Source of the DNA: a virus
Length of the DNA: 38,539 nucleotides
Strand: one strand, 5' to 3'
Virus record (IMG/VR): IMGVR_UViG_3300014050_001467
Coordinates: 1 to 38,539 of that record
Shown here: positions 7,169 through 15,098 of the stretch, piece after piece
How the letters are laid out: each line of letters starts with the position of its first letter
Position numbering within the stretch: position 1 is the stretch's first letter
Notes under the pieces: generated by a model
Told to the model about the DNA's origin: nothing
What the model saw: the letters and a program-made list of their open reading frames with translations, nothing else
Databases searched by the model: none
Position numbers and translations under genes: made by a program

Positions 7169-7543
7169 ATGCTAAAAATAGCAGTTATAGCACACGATGG
7201 TAAAAAAGCAGACATGGTTGCTTTTATTATGAAAAGGTTAGACTTTTTTAAGAACAACCAAATCATTGCCACCGGAACTACCGGCACCCACATAGAGCAC
7301 GCCGGTATTCAAGTCATTAAAAAGAAATCAGGCCCTTTGGGGGGCGATGCTCAAATAGCAAGTATGATAGCAGAAGGTGAGATAGATGGTGTTGTTTTCT
7401 TTATAGACCCACTTGCTGTTCACCCACACATTGTAGATGTGAATATGTTACTAAGGGTTTGTAATGTTTACAACATACCTCTTGCTACAAATTACGCAAC
7501 AGCTTCCCTGTTAATTGAAGGATTTAAAAATAAAAAGTTATGA
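7169..7543 (+). CDS. mgsA: Methylglyoxal synthase
   Basis: The 124-aa enzyme converts dihydroxyacetone phosphate to methylglyoxal and phosphate. All landmarks are present: VIAHDGKKADM (H9, D10), the phosphate loop TGTTG (36-40), SGPLGGDAQ with the catalytic Asp D60, and HPHIVDVNMLLR with H87 and D90, matching E. coli H98 and D101. It lacks only the short C-terminal extension of cellular forms (about 150 aa). Its own promoter places the ATG 3 nt past the -10 box, suggesting leaderless translation. The stop overlaps the next start by 4 nt. The reaction frees phosphate and bypasses lower glycolysis; why a phage needs it is unclear. MGS-like domains also occur in purH and carB, but those are much larger proteins. 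Confidence 0.9.
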   Translation: MLKIAVIAHDGKKADMVAFIMKRLDFFKNNQIIATGTTGTHIEHAGIQVIKKKSGPLGGDAQIASMIAEGEIDGVVFFIDPLAVHPHIVDVNMLLRVCNVYNIPLATNYATASLLIEGFKNKKL

Positions 7544-7863
7544 ATAAAGAACAACAAGAATTATTGGATGGGGCTTATGAAAACTATCTAAAAGGAGGCC
7601 ACATAAAATGGTTGAATCAGATGGAAGTTGATACTCCTACTGGTAAAATGAACATACCTATACCTTATACACAAGAAGAGTTCATCAACAAATGTAAAAC
7701 CGATTCCGAGTTCTCAGAAAAATGGGGATTGAAGATTGAGGAAAGAGAAGTGTTAAATCAAGTAGACCAAACAAATCCTGTCTTGATAGGGAGTACTGCA
7801 CTTTATCCTCACAAATTAATCACAATATCATATAAAAACGAAACTCTAGAAAGTCATGAATAA
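7540..7863 (+). CDS. Hypothetical protein, 107 aa
   Basis: No domain is recognised. It is an acidic, mostly helical-looking N-terminal half (NKEQQELLDGAYENYLKGG) with a QEEFINKCKTDSEFSEKWG stretch that resembles helical parts of Bacteroidetes phage proteins of unknown function. It overlaps mgsA by 4 nt (ATGA) and the next small ORF by 8 nt, so it is in a tightly coupled run. AAAAAGTT precedes the ATG. Confidence 0.65.
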   Translation: MNKEQQELLDGAYENYLKGGHIKWLNQMEVDTPTGKMNIPIPYTQEEFINKCKTDSEFSEKWGLKIEEREVLNQVDQTNPVLIGSTALYPHKLITISYKNETLESHE

Positions 7864-7975
7864 AGAAGAAATACAACACTGGATTAATCTTTGGTCAAAA
7901 CTAAAAGGCCCCAAGAGCAGAAGCGGTAGTAAACATTTGGAAAAAACATTTAAAACAATAGAAAGTTATGAATGA
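7856..7975 (+). CDS. Small ORF, 39 aa
   Basis: The ATG at 7856 lies in the last codons of the preceding gene and the TGA at 7973-7975 lies 8 nt inside the next one, filling an otherwise unexplained 104-nt gap. The product begins MNKEEIQHWINLWSKLKG and is rich in Lys and Ser. It shares the MNKE start of its upstream neighbour. Its exact fit between two genes is the main support. Confidence 0.45.
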   Translation: MNKEEIQHWINLWSKLKGPKSRSGSKHLEKTFKTIESYE

Positions 7976-8423
7976 CAAAGACAAAATGCTATATTCAGCA
8001 AACAAATTAAGAGATGTGTTATCATCAATTGAAGATATTCTCGAAGGGTATGAAGGGATAGAAGGTAATAAAAATTATGTGAAGTACTGTTATAACAAAG
8101 CAAAAGAAGCTCACTCTGTTGATGATGAATTAGTTAAAATGATTGAAGATACTTATGCTATTGATTTATCACAACGTAGAGGTATTAATATTGCAACATT
8201 AACACATAAACTTGAATTTATGTTTAAGTTGTTAGATGATATCGACACGGCAAGTGATATGTTTAAACCTAAATGGTGTAAAATATCTAGCGTTGTATCT
8301 CACCTTCAACAACTCAGATGGATTTATTGTACCGTTGAAACTGAAAGAAATGAAAGTGGGGATATGATAATAAATGGGGAATGTTTTAAAAAAGAAGATA
8401 GAATCTTACTTCAGTTATCCTAA
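7968..8423 (+). CDS. Hypothetical protein, 151 aa
   Basis: No family is recognised. The sequence is acidic and probably all-helical (DKMLYSANKLRDVLSSIEDI at the N-terminus). GAAAGTT directly precedes the ATG, the start context shared with several neighbours. No membrane segment or metal motif is seen. Confidence 0.65.
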   Translation: MNDKDKMLYSANKLRDVLSSIEDILEGYEGIEGNKNYVKYCYNKAKEAHSVDDELVKMIEDTYAIDLSQRRGINIATLTHKLEFMFKLLDDIDTASDMFKPKWCKISSVVSHLQQLRWIYCTVETERNESGDMIINGECFKKEDRILLQLS

Positions 8424-8454
8424 TTGACATGTACTTTACAAAGTTACAAACTCA

Positions 8455-8673
8455 ATGTTAAACTACGAATTAATAGAACATAGTTATAAAATCACTACCA
8501 CACATAGTGGAAAATTGATAGGTTATTTTATACCTGATGTTGATGGATTTTACTATTTTGAACCCGAAGATGGAAAAGGATATTGGAGCGAACACGCTCT
8601 TTTAGAGTTGGGAAATAAACTCAAAGAGTTAAATCAAGATTTATACGATGAATTAAAAAAATTTGAAAAATAA
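8455..8673 (+). CDS. Hypothetical protein, 72 aa
   Basis: A small protein with beta-strand-like aromatic segments (LIGYFIPDVDGFYYFEPEDG) and a short C-terminal helix. It looks like a compact alpha/beta domain but I cannot assign it. It sits 31 nt after the previous gene and 3 nt before the next, in the same run of small phage genes. Confidence 0.6.
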   Translation: MLNYELIEHSYKITTTHSGKLIGYFIPDVDGFYYFEPEDGKGYWSEHALLELGNKLKELNQDLYDELKKFEK

Positions 8674-8676
8674 GTT

Positions 8677-9423
8677 ATGGAACAACAAAATTACACATTA
8701 GAACAGGCCACCGAAAAATTTGGAAAACCACATAAAATATTTGATATTCAAATAGGAGAAAGACTTTATCCCGTTTATTCAATTGAAGGATATGAACACA
8801 ATTTAGGTAAATGGAATGGATGTCCTGAAACTTGGTGGTTGGACTATTCAGTTTATCATTCGGATAATGATTATGAAGCACCAACTATAAGAGAGCTTAT
8901 CCCATACATTGATAAAGGGGTTCATAGAGTTTGCTGGGAAGTAAATTATAGACAATTTAACTCAACCAAATATAAGTGGGATGAGTTGAGTATTAGAAAT
9001 GGTGGGATATGCACCATTAAAGCAAACGGTGAGGAAGTTTATAAATTTCATTGGAGAGATTTGGGCGGGGCATTGGCTGAAGCACACTCTCTAATAAGTA
9101 AAATATCAGAACATCCTTTTAATTTTATAAACCCAAAAGAAGAGATTGGAAGAAAAATATGGTATTATGGATTACCAGCCACAATTTTATTGGGATATCA
9201 ACCCGGAGAAATTAGGATTAATCCTGATTTGAGTTATATGACATCGGATGAATGGTGGAACGAGCTAGAAAAAAGAAAATCAAATATAGAACCACCAAAC
9301 TCAACACAAAACGAAGATGATTTGTTGGATGCTGAACATTTTGCAGAACACAAAGATTATGGTTCAATAAATCATGGTAGTGTTTTTTATGATGGAATGA
9401 TTAACTGGTTTAGAAAAGATTAA
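8677..9423 (+). CDS. Hypothetical protein, 248 aa
   Basis: No function is recognised. The N-terminal part is rich in Trp and Tyr (GKWNGCPETWWLDYSVYHSD), the middle has KFHWRDLGGALAEAHSLIS, and the C-terminal 50 residues are acidic and low in complexity. It is the largest unknown gene of the 7.5-10.6 kb stretch. AAATAAGTT precedes the ATG. No signal peptide or membrane segment is seen. Confidence 0.65.
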   Translation: MEQQNYTLEQATEKFGKPHKIFDIQIGERLYPVYSIEGYEHNLGKWNGCPETWWLDYSVYHSDNDYEAPTIRELIPYIDKGVHRVCWEVNYRQFNSTKYKWDELSIRNGGICTIKANGEEVYKFHWRDLGGALAEAHSLISKISEHPFNFINPKEEIGRKIWYYGLPATILLGYQPGEIRINPDLSYMTSDEWWNELEKRKSNIEPPNSTQNEDDLLDAEHFAEHKDYGSINHGSVFYDGMINWFRKD

Positions 9424-9463
9424 ATTAGGAGAGTAACACATTTAAAAATTAAAATTAAAAAAT

Positions 9464-9679
9464 ATGAAAAGATTCATGGGAATGATGCCCTCAAATGAAG
9501 TAGAAATCATCAAGAGGATAAAAGACAAGACCGGGATGGGTATTACAATCGAATCGGGAAAAAATGGGTGGACGATTCTTTACGCAGATTCATCATCTGA
9601 ATATCAAGATGTAGAATTAACCGCCGAAGAGAATTTTAACCGGGCGTTGGAAAGATTAAAATCACACGGGTTAATTTAA
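9464..9679 (+). CDS. Hypothetical protein, 71 aa
   Basis: A small protein with a likely helix-strand-helix plan: a basic helix (SNEVEIIKRIKDKTGMG), a strand pair (ITIESGKNGWTILYADSS) and an acidic helix (TAEENFNRALERLKSHG). No family is recognised. It has A-rich leaders on both sides (AAAAAAT before ATG). Confidence 0.6.
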   Translation: MKRFMGMMPSNEVEIIKRIKDKTGMGITIESGKNGWTILYADSSSEYQDVELTAEENFNRALERLKSHGLI

Positions 9680-9708
9680 AAAATAAAAAACAATTAAAAT
9701 AAAAAAAT

Positions 9709-10281
9709 ATGAGTTTAACAAATTACGCAAAAACAGAATTACAGGCAGCCGGTTACTTTGATGAAGATTCCGATTACGGAGGTTTAATTGGAGAGGCTGT
9801 AATGGAACTTATTGAAGTGTTCTCTAAACAAGGACACTCGGGCATGTCTGCTCCTTATGTTGCTTCAATCTTTAACAAACTTGCCAACTTTGAACCTTTA
9901 CTACCTATTACAGGTAAAGATGAAGAATGGGGAGATGTTAAGGAGTTGGGGGGTGGAAAACCTTGGTATCAAAACAGGAGATGTTCTGCTTTATTTAAAG
10001 ATGGGAAGGATGGAAAACCCTACTACATAGACGCAATTATTAAAAGAGACCAAAATGGGATTTGTTGGAGTGGAGTGGCGTGGTTAAATGAAGAAGATTA
10101 CAAATCAGGCGATAGAAGTAAAATGGTTGGAAAGAAGGGGTATGTTAAATCATTTCCTTTTGTTCCTAAAACATTTTACATTGATGTTAAGGATGTTGAG
10201 GTAGCAAAAGATGATTGGGAATCATTTGTTGTTGACCCATCTCAATTGGAAGAGGCGTGGGAGTATTATGATAAGGATTAA
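9709..10281 (+). CDS. Conserved phage hypothetical protein, 190 aa
   Basis: The N-terminus (SLTNYAKTELQAAGYFDEDS) and the central block (WYQNRRCSALFKDGKDGKPYYIDAI) look like a phage protein family I have seen in Bacteroidetes phages and prophages, without known function. The core is rich in strands and aromatic residues, the tail is acidic. It follows the 71-aa gene by 29 nt. Confidence 0.65.
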   Translation: MSLTNYAKTELQAAGYFDEDSDYGGLIGEAVMELIEVFSKQGHSGMSAPYVASIFNKLANFEPLLPITGKDEEWGDVKELGGGKPWYQNRRCSALFKDGKDGKPYYIDAIIKRDQNGICWSGVAWLNEEDYKSGDRSKMVGKKGYVKSFPFVPKTFYIDVKDVEVAKDDWESFVVDPSQLEEAWEYYDKD

Positions 10282-10284
10282 ATT

Positions 10285-10440
10285 ATGAGAATATTAGAAT
10301 ATTTGAAAGTTAGCAAATACAGACTTATAGAGTTTTTTTGCTATACAATATGTGGGATTAAATTTTATAGAAATTATTCAAGATTTTATTGGAAAAATAA
10401 ACCTACGACTCTCCCATACCAAAAAGATTATTATTTTTAA
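10285..10440 (+). CDS. Small basic aromatic ORF, 51 aa
   Basis: An ATG 3 nt after the previous stop opens a 51-codon frame that fills the gap up to 10440. The product is basic and very rich in Tyr, Phe and Lys (RILEYLKVSKYRLIEFFCY at the start). No family is recognised. Spacing and the AAATT-ATG start support it, but composition alone could give such a frame in AT-rich DNA. Confidence 0.4.
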   Translation: MRILEYLKVSKYRLIEFFCYTICGIKFYRNYSRFYWKNKPTTLPYQKDYYF

Positions 10441-10474
10441 ATTACCTTTATCAAATTGATACATATTTATTAAT

Positions 10475-10615
10475 ATGGTAGCATTTCTTATTACATTACT
10501 TATAGTAATCCCTTTATCTGTTCGTTGGGTTAAAAGTATAGATTATATGAAACAAAACCATTCTGATTATAAAGGATTAGATTTGTTTGATGAAGAGGAT
10601 AAAAACATGGTATGA
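10475..10615 (+). CDS. Small single-span membrane protein, 46 aa
   Basis: Residues 2-17 are a clean hydrophobic segment (VAFLITLLIVIPLSV) followed by RWVK, then a polar tail with YKGLDLFDEEDKN. This looks like an inner-membrane peptide with its tail in the cytoplasm. Its stop overlaps the next start (ATGA), a strong sign of coupling. A lone CATATTTA box lies 5 nt before the ATG, without a matching TTGG element. Confidence 0.5.
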   Translation: MVAFLITLLIVIPLSVRWVKSIDYMKQNHSDYKGLDLFDEEDKNMV

Positions 10616-11028
10616 TAAAATTAGTTGATTTACTAAGAGAAAACATAGAAAGCAATATTGTCAATGATGCCAAAACCTTATCTAAAGAAGACTTTTTAGA
10701 AAAATATTCTGCTGAATTTAAAGAATTTGGCACTTATGAACCTCATGGTTATATTTCAATAAACAATAACCAACCTTACATTAGATTAAATGATAAAACC
10801 ATAGAGGTAACCCCATCAGAATACGATAATTGGAATCAATTAAAACTTAAACAAGAATACGATACTAGCAAACCCGTACTACTAAAATACACAGCCGAGT
10901 ATGGCGATGCTCAAGTTGTAGACGGACACCACAGAGTAAAATATATAATAGACAAAGATATTAATAGAGAGTTAGGTTATGTTTTAGACGATGAATCATT
11001 AGAAAATTTTTGGAATACTTTCAATTAA
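10612..11028 (+). CDS. ParB/sulfiredoxin-fold protein
   Basis: The 138-aa protein has VVDGHHRVKY at 102-111, the signature loop of the ParB N-terminal/sulfiredoxin-like fold (DGHHR; H106, H107, R108), preceded by the strand PVLLKYTAEYGDA. Members bind nucleotides or cut DNA, depending on the branch. The first 35 residues (MIKLVDLLRENIES...) are a helical leader like that often found on phage proteins of Bacteroidetes. No helix-turn-helix partner domain is present, so it is not a partition ParB. The substrate is unknown. It is coupled to the small membrane protein by a 4-nt overlap. Confidence 0.6.
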   Translation: MIKLVDLLRENIESNIVNDAKTLSKEDFLEKYSAEFKEFGTYEPHGYISINNNQPYIRLNDKTIEVTPSEYDNWNQLKLKQEYDTSKPVLLKYTAEYGDAQVVDGHHRVKYIIDKDINRELGYVLDDESLENFWNTFN

Positions 11029-11035
11029 ATACAAA

Positions 11036-11548
11036 ATGCCAACAACACTATACACTGAAGCAGAAATAAAAACCATAGTTAAACAAGTAGCAGAACAAAT
11101 TAAAGAACATAAACACGAACAACCTCCTGTGTTAGTTTGTGTATTAAATGGCGCCTTTATATTTTTTGCCGATTTAGTTAGAGAAATAGGAGACTGCGAA
11201 ATAGATTTTATTAGAGTAAAATCATACGAAGGAATTACCCAAGGCGATCTTAAAATTACAAAACCAATTGAAATCTCTATCTGCGATAAAGATGTATTCA
11301 TAGTAGACGACATATACGATTCAGGTAACACTATGAATTATATAATAAAAAAACTCGCAATCGAACGCCCCAAATCACTCATTCCTGTAACTTTATTTAA
11401 GCGTTATTCATCTGATACCCCTGAAAATTTAATTTTTGGACATATGATTAAAGATGAAGCTTGGTTGTATGGGTATGGTTTAGATGGGGAAAATGGATTA
11501 TATAGAAATTTAAGCACAATAAAAGGAACACACGTTGAAGTTGATTAA
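11036..11548 (+). CDS. hpt: Hypoxanthine phosphoribosyltransferase
   Basis: This 170-aa type I phosphoribosyltransferase turns hypoxanthine or guanine plus PRPP into IMP or GMP. The order is VLVCVLNGAFIFFADLVREI (PPi loop region, about 32-51), IDFIRVKSYEG, the PRPP loop VFIVDDIYDSGNT at about 87-99, and a late aromatic/hydrophobic hood. The length equals that of bacterial Hpt (about 175-180 aa). It lies just before folE, so it can raise the guanine-nucleotide pool that feeds GTP into the deazaguanine pathway and DNA synthesis. That functional link is inferred from order. Confidence 0.88.
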   Translation: MPTTLYTEAEIKTIVKQVAEQIKEHKHEQPPVLVCVLNGAFIFFADLVREIGDCEIDFIRVKSYEGITQGDLKITKPIEISICDKDVFIVDDIYDSGNTMNYIIKKLAIERPKSLIPVTLFKRYSSDTPENLIFGHMIKDEAWLYGYGLDGENGLYRNLSTIKGTHVEVD

Positions 11549-11551
11549 AAC

Positions 11552-11582
11552 TTGGATTTCTAAATAAAGGTTATTATATTAA
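11552..11582 (+). promoter_or_regulatory. Promoter candidate TTGGA-N18-TATATTAA before folE
   Basis: TTGGA at 11552-11556, an 18-nt spacer and TATATTAA at 11575-11582 lie in the 49-nt gap between hpt and folE. The box ends 15 nt before the ATG at 11598. Confidence 0.6.
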
Positions 11583-11597
11583 ATCAAAATAAGTTAT

Positions 11598-12302
11598 ATG
11601 CAAGAAATAGAAAACACACGACGCAAACAATATCAAGATATTGAATGCGTACCAATGGGATATGCTAATGGTGTTGCACCTGGTTTCCCATTTACCGACA
11701 GAGAAAAAGATAAAATGATCGAAGAAGCAACCGAAGCATTCGGTCAGTTTCTTGATGCATTAAAATGCGATTGGAGAAACGATCCTAATTCAATGGAAAC
11801 ACCTCGTCGCGTTGCAAAAGCATATGTAAATGATCTATGGAAAGGTAGATATACCCCGTTTACTGAAATTACTTCGTTCCCTTCAGATGGTTACGATGGT
11901 ATTATTATTGAACGTAATATTCAACTTACATCAATGTGCTCACATCACCACCAAACAATTCGTGGAGTAGTACATATTGGTTATGTAGCTGGAAATGAAG
12001 GTAGAGTAATTGGATTATCTAAATTAAACCGAATTGTAGAACATTTTGGACGTAGAGGTGCTATCCAAGAACAACTTACAGCAGCAATTCACCAAGCAGT
12101 AGATAAAGTTTGTGAGCATAATAAAGGTGTAATTGTAACTATAGTTGCTACACACAACTGTGTAAGTTGTAGGGGCGTTAACCACCAAGGAGCTGCTATG
12201 GTAACTACTAAAGCTTCGGGTGTGTTTATGGATAATAATAACCTAGTACGCAAGGAATTTTTTGATTCGCTTAAAATTAATAACGGACATATTACAATTT
12301 AA
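11598..12302 (+). CDS. folE: GTP cyclohydrolase I
   Basis: This 234-aa FolE converts GTP to dihydroneopterin triphosphate, the first step to both folate and 7-deazaguanines. The zinc ligands are kept: SMCSHHH (C114, H117) and HNCVSCRG (C188). The catalytic core also shows VIGLSKLNRIVEHFGRR (137-153) and the QEQLT segment. The first 35 residues are an extra polar extension. Together with QueD, QueE, QueC and DpdA it completes a pathway from GTP to modified DNA. It has its own promoter-like site, and the MazG-like gene follows 5 nt later. Confidence 0.93.
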   Translation: MQEIENTRRKQYQDIECVPMGYANGVAPGFPFTDREKDKMIEEATEAFGQFLDALKCDWRNDPNSMETPRRVAKAYVNDLWKGRYTPFTEITSFPSDGYDGIIIERNIQLTSMCSHHHQTIRGVVHIGYVAGNEGRVIGLSKLNRIVEHFGRRGAIQEQLTAAIHQAVDKVCEHNKGVIVTIVATHNCVSCRGVNHQGAAMVTTKASGVFMDNNNLVRKEFFDSLKINNGHITI

Positions 12303-12307
12303 TATTT

Positions 12308-12817
12308 ATGAAAGACAACAATTACGTACCATTTGTAAGCGAAGTTGAAGAGTTTAACGCTTTAATGGGGAAAAATTGGCAAAACAGAACTACACCTACA
12401 ATTAATCAAGCAGATGCCGAGTTTGTAATAAATTTTATTCAAGAAGAACTTGATGAATTAAAAGAAGCAGTTAAGAATAAAGATATTGTTGAAATATTTG
12501 ATGCTTTGCTTGATATTACTTATGTTGGTTTAGGAAATGGGGCATTAGTATTTGGTTTAAAAGATAAGATATTAGCCGGATATGCCGAAGTTCAAGCCTC
12601 CAATTTATCTAAAATCTGTAAAACTCTTAAAGAGGCTAAAGAAACTGTTAAAATACGTTCTAAAGAACAAGGAGAACCATGCCATTATGAAAAAATAAAC
12701 GATAAATATGTCGTTTATCGTACCTCAGATAATAAGGTAATGAAAAGCCATCTTTACAAAAAACCAGATCTTAAACAATTTCTTACAAAAGAAGAAATAA
12801 ATTTATGTAAAAAATAA
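12308..12817 (+). CDS. MazG-like nucleoside triphosphate pyrophosphohydrolase
   Basis: The 169-aa protein has the all-alpha NTP-PPase pattern: EELDELKEA at 46-54 (E46, E47, E50) followed by EIFDALLDITYVGLG (62-76; D65, D69), the Mg2+-binding EExxE...D...D set. Such enzymes hydrolyse (d)NTPs to monophosphates; phage forms can destroy a nucleotide or act on alarmones. The C-terminal 70 residues are a basic extension (YEKINDKYVVYRTSDNKVMK). It lies between folE and the polymerase and overlaps the polymerase start by 1 nt, so it likely tunes the nucleotide pool. The substrate is not predictable from sequence. Confidence 0.75.
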   Translation: MKDNNYVPFVSEVEEFNALMGKNWQNRTTPTINQADAEFVINFIQEELDELKEAVKNKDIVEIFDALLDITYVGLGNGALVFGLKDKILAGYAEVQASNLSKICKTLKEAKETVKIRSKEQGEPCHYEKINDKYVVYRTSDNKVMKSHLYKKPDLKQFLTKEEINLCKK

Positions 12818-14538
12818 TGAGTTATAAATCGTGCCACGCACAATATGTAAATCCTAATACTTATAAAATTCATTTGTGGGATGACGAAGGTTACAAGTCA
12901 TTCTCTTGGAATTTTTATGCTTATGAGGAATGTGATCCTATAGACGCTGATAGAAATATTAGAGGATTGCGACATGAAACTCTCCGTAAAATAAATAAAT
13001 GGGATAAAGAAAATCCTAAATTACATTTTCACGACATTAAACCCTATCAAAGATTTTTAATTGATAAGTATGGTACTAATGACGAACCTTCAACAACCCA
13101 CCGCGAAATATTTTTTGATATTGAGATTGAAATGGGGGGAGCATTAACTGAAGAATATATTAAAAATGCTCCTAAACCTGTTACCTCTATAGCTTGGTGG
13201 TATAAACAAAAAGACGAATGGGTTATTTTAATTTTAGATTCAAAGGGTGAATTAGAATATACACATGAAGGGAATAAAAAAATAATTCCACTAAAAACAG
13301 AACAAGAATTACTTATGAAGTTTTTAGAATACATTCGTACTATTAACCCCGATATTTTAGTAGGTTATAATAGTGATTATTTTGATATACCCTATCTTTA
13401 TTTTAGAATGTGTAAAATATTTGATGCAGAAATAGCAGGTATGCTTTCACCTATTGGACTTGTTAGAGATGAATCTGAATGGAATGAACACCGCTGGTTA
13501 GATATAGCAGGTTTAGAATCGCTTGATTATATGAAGCTACATAAAAAGTTTAGTTTTAAAGATGAACCATCATATAAACTTGATTTTTTAGGTAAAAAAT
13601 ATGTAAATATAGAAAAAGTTGAGTACGATGGTAGCTTAGATAGATTATTTAAAGAGGATAAAAATAAATTTATTCAATATAACTTTCGTGACGTTGAAAT
13701 CTTAAAAGCACTAGATGAAAAATTTCAATACCTCCCATTAACAAAAAACTTGGCCCATAAAGGTAAAATTAGATACTCAGATGTTTATAAGAATAGTTTT
13801 ATTCACGATGGAGCAATTTCAGCTTATCTACTATCACAAGGTATTATCCCACCTTCACGAGACAAAAATCCTATAACTAAAAAGAATTATGCAGGAGGAT
13901 ATTTATTTTGCCCTAAAGCTGGTTTATACAAATATATGTTTGATGAGGATTTAACTTCGTTGTATCCCTCAATTATAATGTCTTTAAATATTGGTAAGGA
14001 AACACTAGTAGGTAGAATTATTATACCTGATGAAAAAGTTATAGTTGAAAATAAAGAAATATTTAATTGCAGATACGGGCTGAATGATTTAAAACAAATG
14101 GATAGTGAGTTAGTTTTAACTATTCAAAATGCAAAACGTAAAAGCACTCAAATTAAAGTTAAAGATATTATTGATTTAATCGAAAGCGAAAACCTAGCAA
14201 TATCAGCAAATGGAGTAATGTATAGAACTGATTTTGATTCAGTATTGAAAACAATTCTATCAAAATGGTTTGATGAGAGGGTTATTTATAAAAATAAAAT
14301 GAAACAAGCTTATAAAGCAGGAAATAAAGCAGATGGAGAAAAATATCATTTAATGCAACATACTATGAAAATCTTATTAAATTCATTGTATGGTGCTACA
14401 GCTTTGGGTTCATTTAGATACGGAAATGTAGTACTAAGTGAATCTATTACTTTATCAGGTCAACGTATTATTCAAGAATCAGCTTTATTTGCAAACACCC
14501 ATATGAATCAAGTATTAAAAGGAGAAACAACATTATGA
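12817..14538 (+). CDS. 43A: Family-B DNA polymerase, N-terminal part (T4 gp43A-like)
   Basis: The 573 residues carry the 3'-5' exonuclease and most of the polymerase. Exo I is FFDIEIE at 99-105 (D101, E103), Exo II is VGYNSDYFDIPYL near 190-200, and Exo III is YNFRDVEIL near 288-296. Polymerase motif A is DLTSLYPSII near 377-386, and motif B is KILLNSLYGA near 518-527. The frame ends soon after, at MNQVLKGETTL, before the catalytic motif C (DTDS), which lies in a separate gene 1.3 kb downstream. The two parts total 886 aa, close to the 898 of T4 gp43, so nothing essential is missing. Split gp43 of this kind is known in Aeromonas T4-like phages. The stop overlaps the next gene by 4 nt. Confidence 0.95.
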   Translation: MSYKSCHAQYVNPNTYKIHLWDDEGYKSFSWNFYAYEECDPIDADRNIRGLRHETLRKINKWDKENPKLHFHDIKPYQRFLIDKYGTNDEPSTTHREIFFDIEIEMGGALTEEYIKNAPKPVTSIAWWYKQKDEWVILILDSKGELEYTHEGNKKIIPLKTEQELLMKFLEYIRTINPDILVGYNSDYFDIPYLYFRMCKIFDAEIAGMLSPIGLVRDESEWNEHRWLDIAGLESLDYMKLHKKFSFKDEPSYKLDFLGKKYVNIEKVEYDGSLDRLFKEDKNKFIQYNFRDVEILKALDEKFQYLPLTKNLAHKGKIRYSDVYKNSFIHDGAISAYLLSQGIIPPSRDKNPITKKNYAGGYLFCPKAGLYKYMFDEDLTSLYPSIIMSLNIGKETLVGRIIIPDEKVIVENKEIFNCRYGLNDLKQMDSELVLTIQNAKRKSTQIKVKDIIDLIESENLAISANGVMYRTDFDSVLKTILSKWFDERVIYKNKMKQAYKAGNKADGEKYHLMQHTMKILLNSLYGATALGSFRYGNVVLSESITLSGQRIIQESALFANTHMNQVLKGETTL

Positions 14539-14834
14539 TAGCAAAACAATCAATTAGAAGTGGAACTACTATTTACTGCAATGGTAAAAAAGTAGATAAA
14601 GACGAAGTTATTAGTTTAACTAGTGACTTTTCGGAACGTCAAGAAAACTTATTTAGAAAAATGTTAACCCAAGGTGGAACCCTTACTATTAAAGGTATGA
14701 TATTTGAAATATCAGTAGTTGAGCCTTTATACGATAGTAAAGGTGACATTGCAACTTCATATGTAAGCCCGTTTAAAAATTGTGACGACGAATATTATGA
14801 GGAAGAAAATAACGAAACCGAAGAGAACGATTGA
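14535..14834 (+). CDS. Unknown protein inside the split polymerase locus, 99 aa
   Basis: The start overlaps the gp43A stop (ATGA), so it is translationally coupled to the polymerase. The first 80 residues look like a small beta-rich fold (GTTIYCNGKKVDKDEVISL; GGTLTIKGMIFEISVVEP), and the last 20 are almost all acidic or Asn (YYEEENNETEEND). No family is recognised. A similar acidic tail is common in small phage DNA-mimic or clamp-binding proteins, but there is no direct evidence for that here. Confidence 0.6.
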   Translation: MIAKQSIRSGTTIYCNGKKVDKDEVISLTSDFSERQENLFRKMLTQGGTLTIKGMIFEISVVEPLYDSKGDIATSYVSPFKNCDDEYYEEENNETEEND

Positions 14835-15036
14835 TTTACACGGAATCCCCCACTCTAATGTAAAACAAGTATTAGAGGATTTTTACCTATGGAAAGGTAA
14901 AGGAATAGAAGAATCTGTTATTATAACAGGAAAATCAACAGAAATGCAAAAATTAGTATTTGAATTTTTAGATGCATACGATTTTAAGTATATTGTGTGG
15001 GGTGATAATCCAGGCCAAATAAATGTAACATTATAA
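14797..15036 (+). CDS. Smr-domain protein (small MutS-related)
   Basis: From the ATG at 14797 the product has 79 aa; a GTG at 14782 would add five. It carries the Smr landmarks in order: IDLHG near the start, then a helix, VIITGKS, and the final strand GQINVTL. Stand-alone Smr domains bind or nick branched DNA or RNA; the LDLHG-type motif supplies the catalytic Asp and His. It overlaps the preceding gene by 38 nt, so the acidic tail of that gene and the basic start of this one are read from the same DNA. Its place within the split polymerase suggests a replication or repair role, or simply cargo. Confidence 0.78.
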   Translation: MRKKITKPKRTIDLHGIPHSNVKQVLEDFYLWKGKGIEESVIITGKSTEMQKLVFEFLDAYDFKYIVWGDNPGQINVTL

Positions 15037-15098
15037 TTAACTTTTTACAAATAAATTTATTTTTATAATATTTATAATTGATATCGATATTAACTATT

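Noticed and set aside
8424-8454. TTGACA as a sigma-70 -35 box
   Set aside because: No TATAAT-like box lies 16-18 nt downstream, and the other promoters of this window use TTGG-N18-TATATTTA.
9812-10030. Plus-strand frame of 72 aa inside the 190-aa gene
   Set aside because: It is a shadow of the conserved gene at 9709-10281, with no independent start context.
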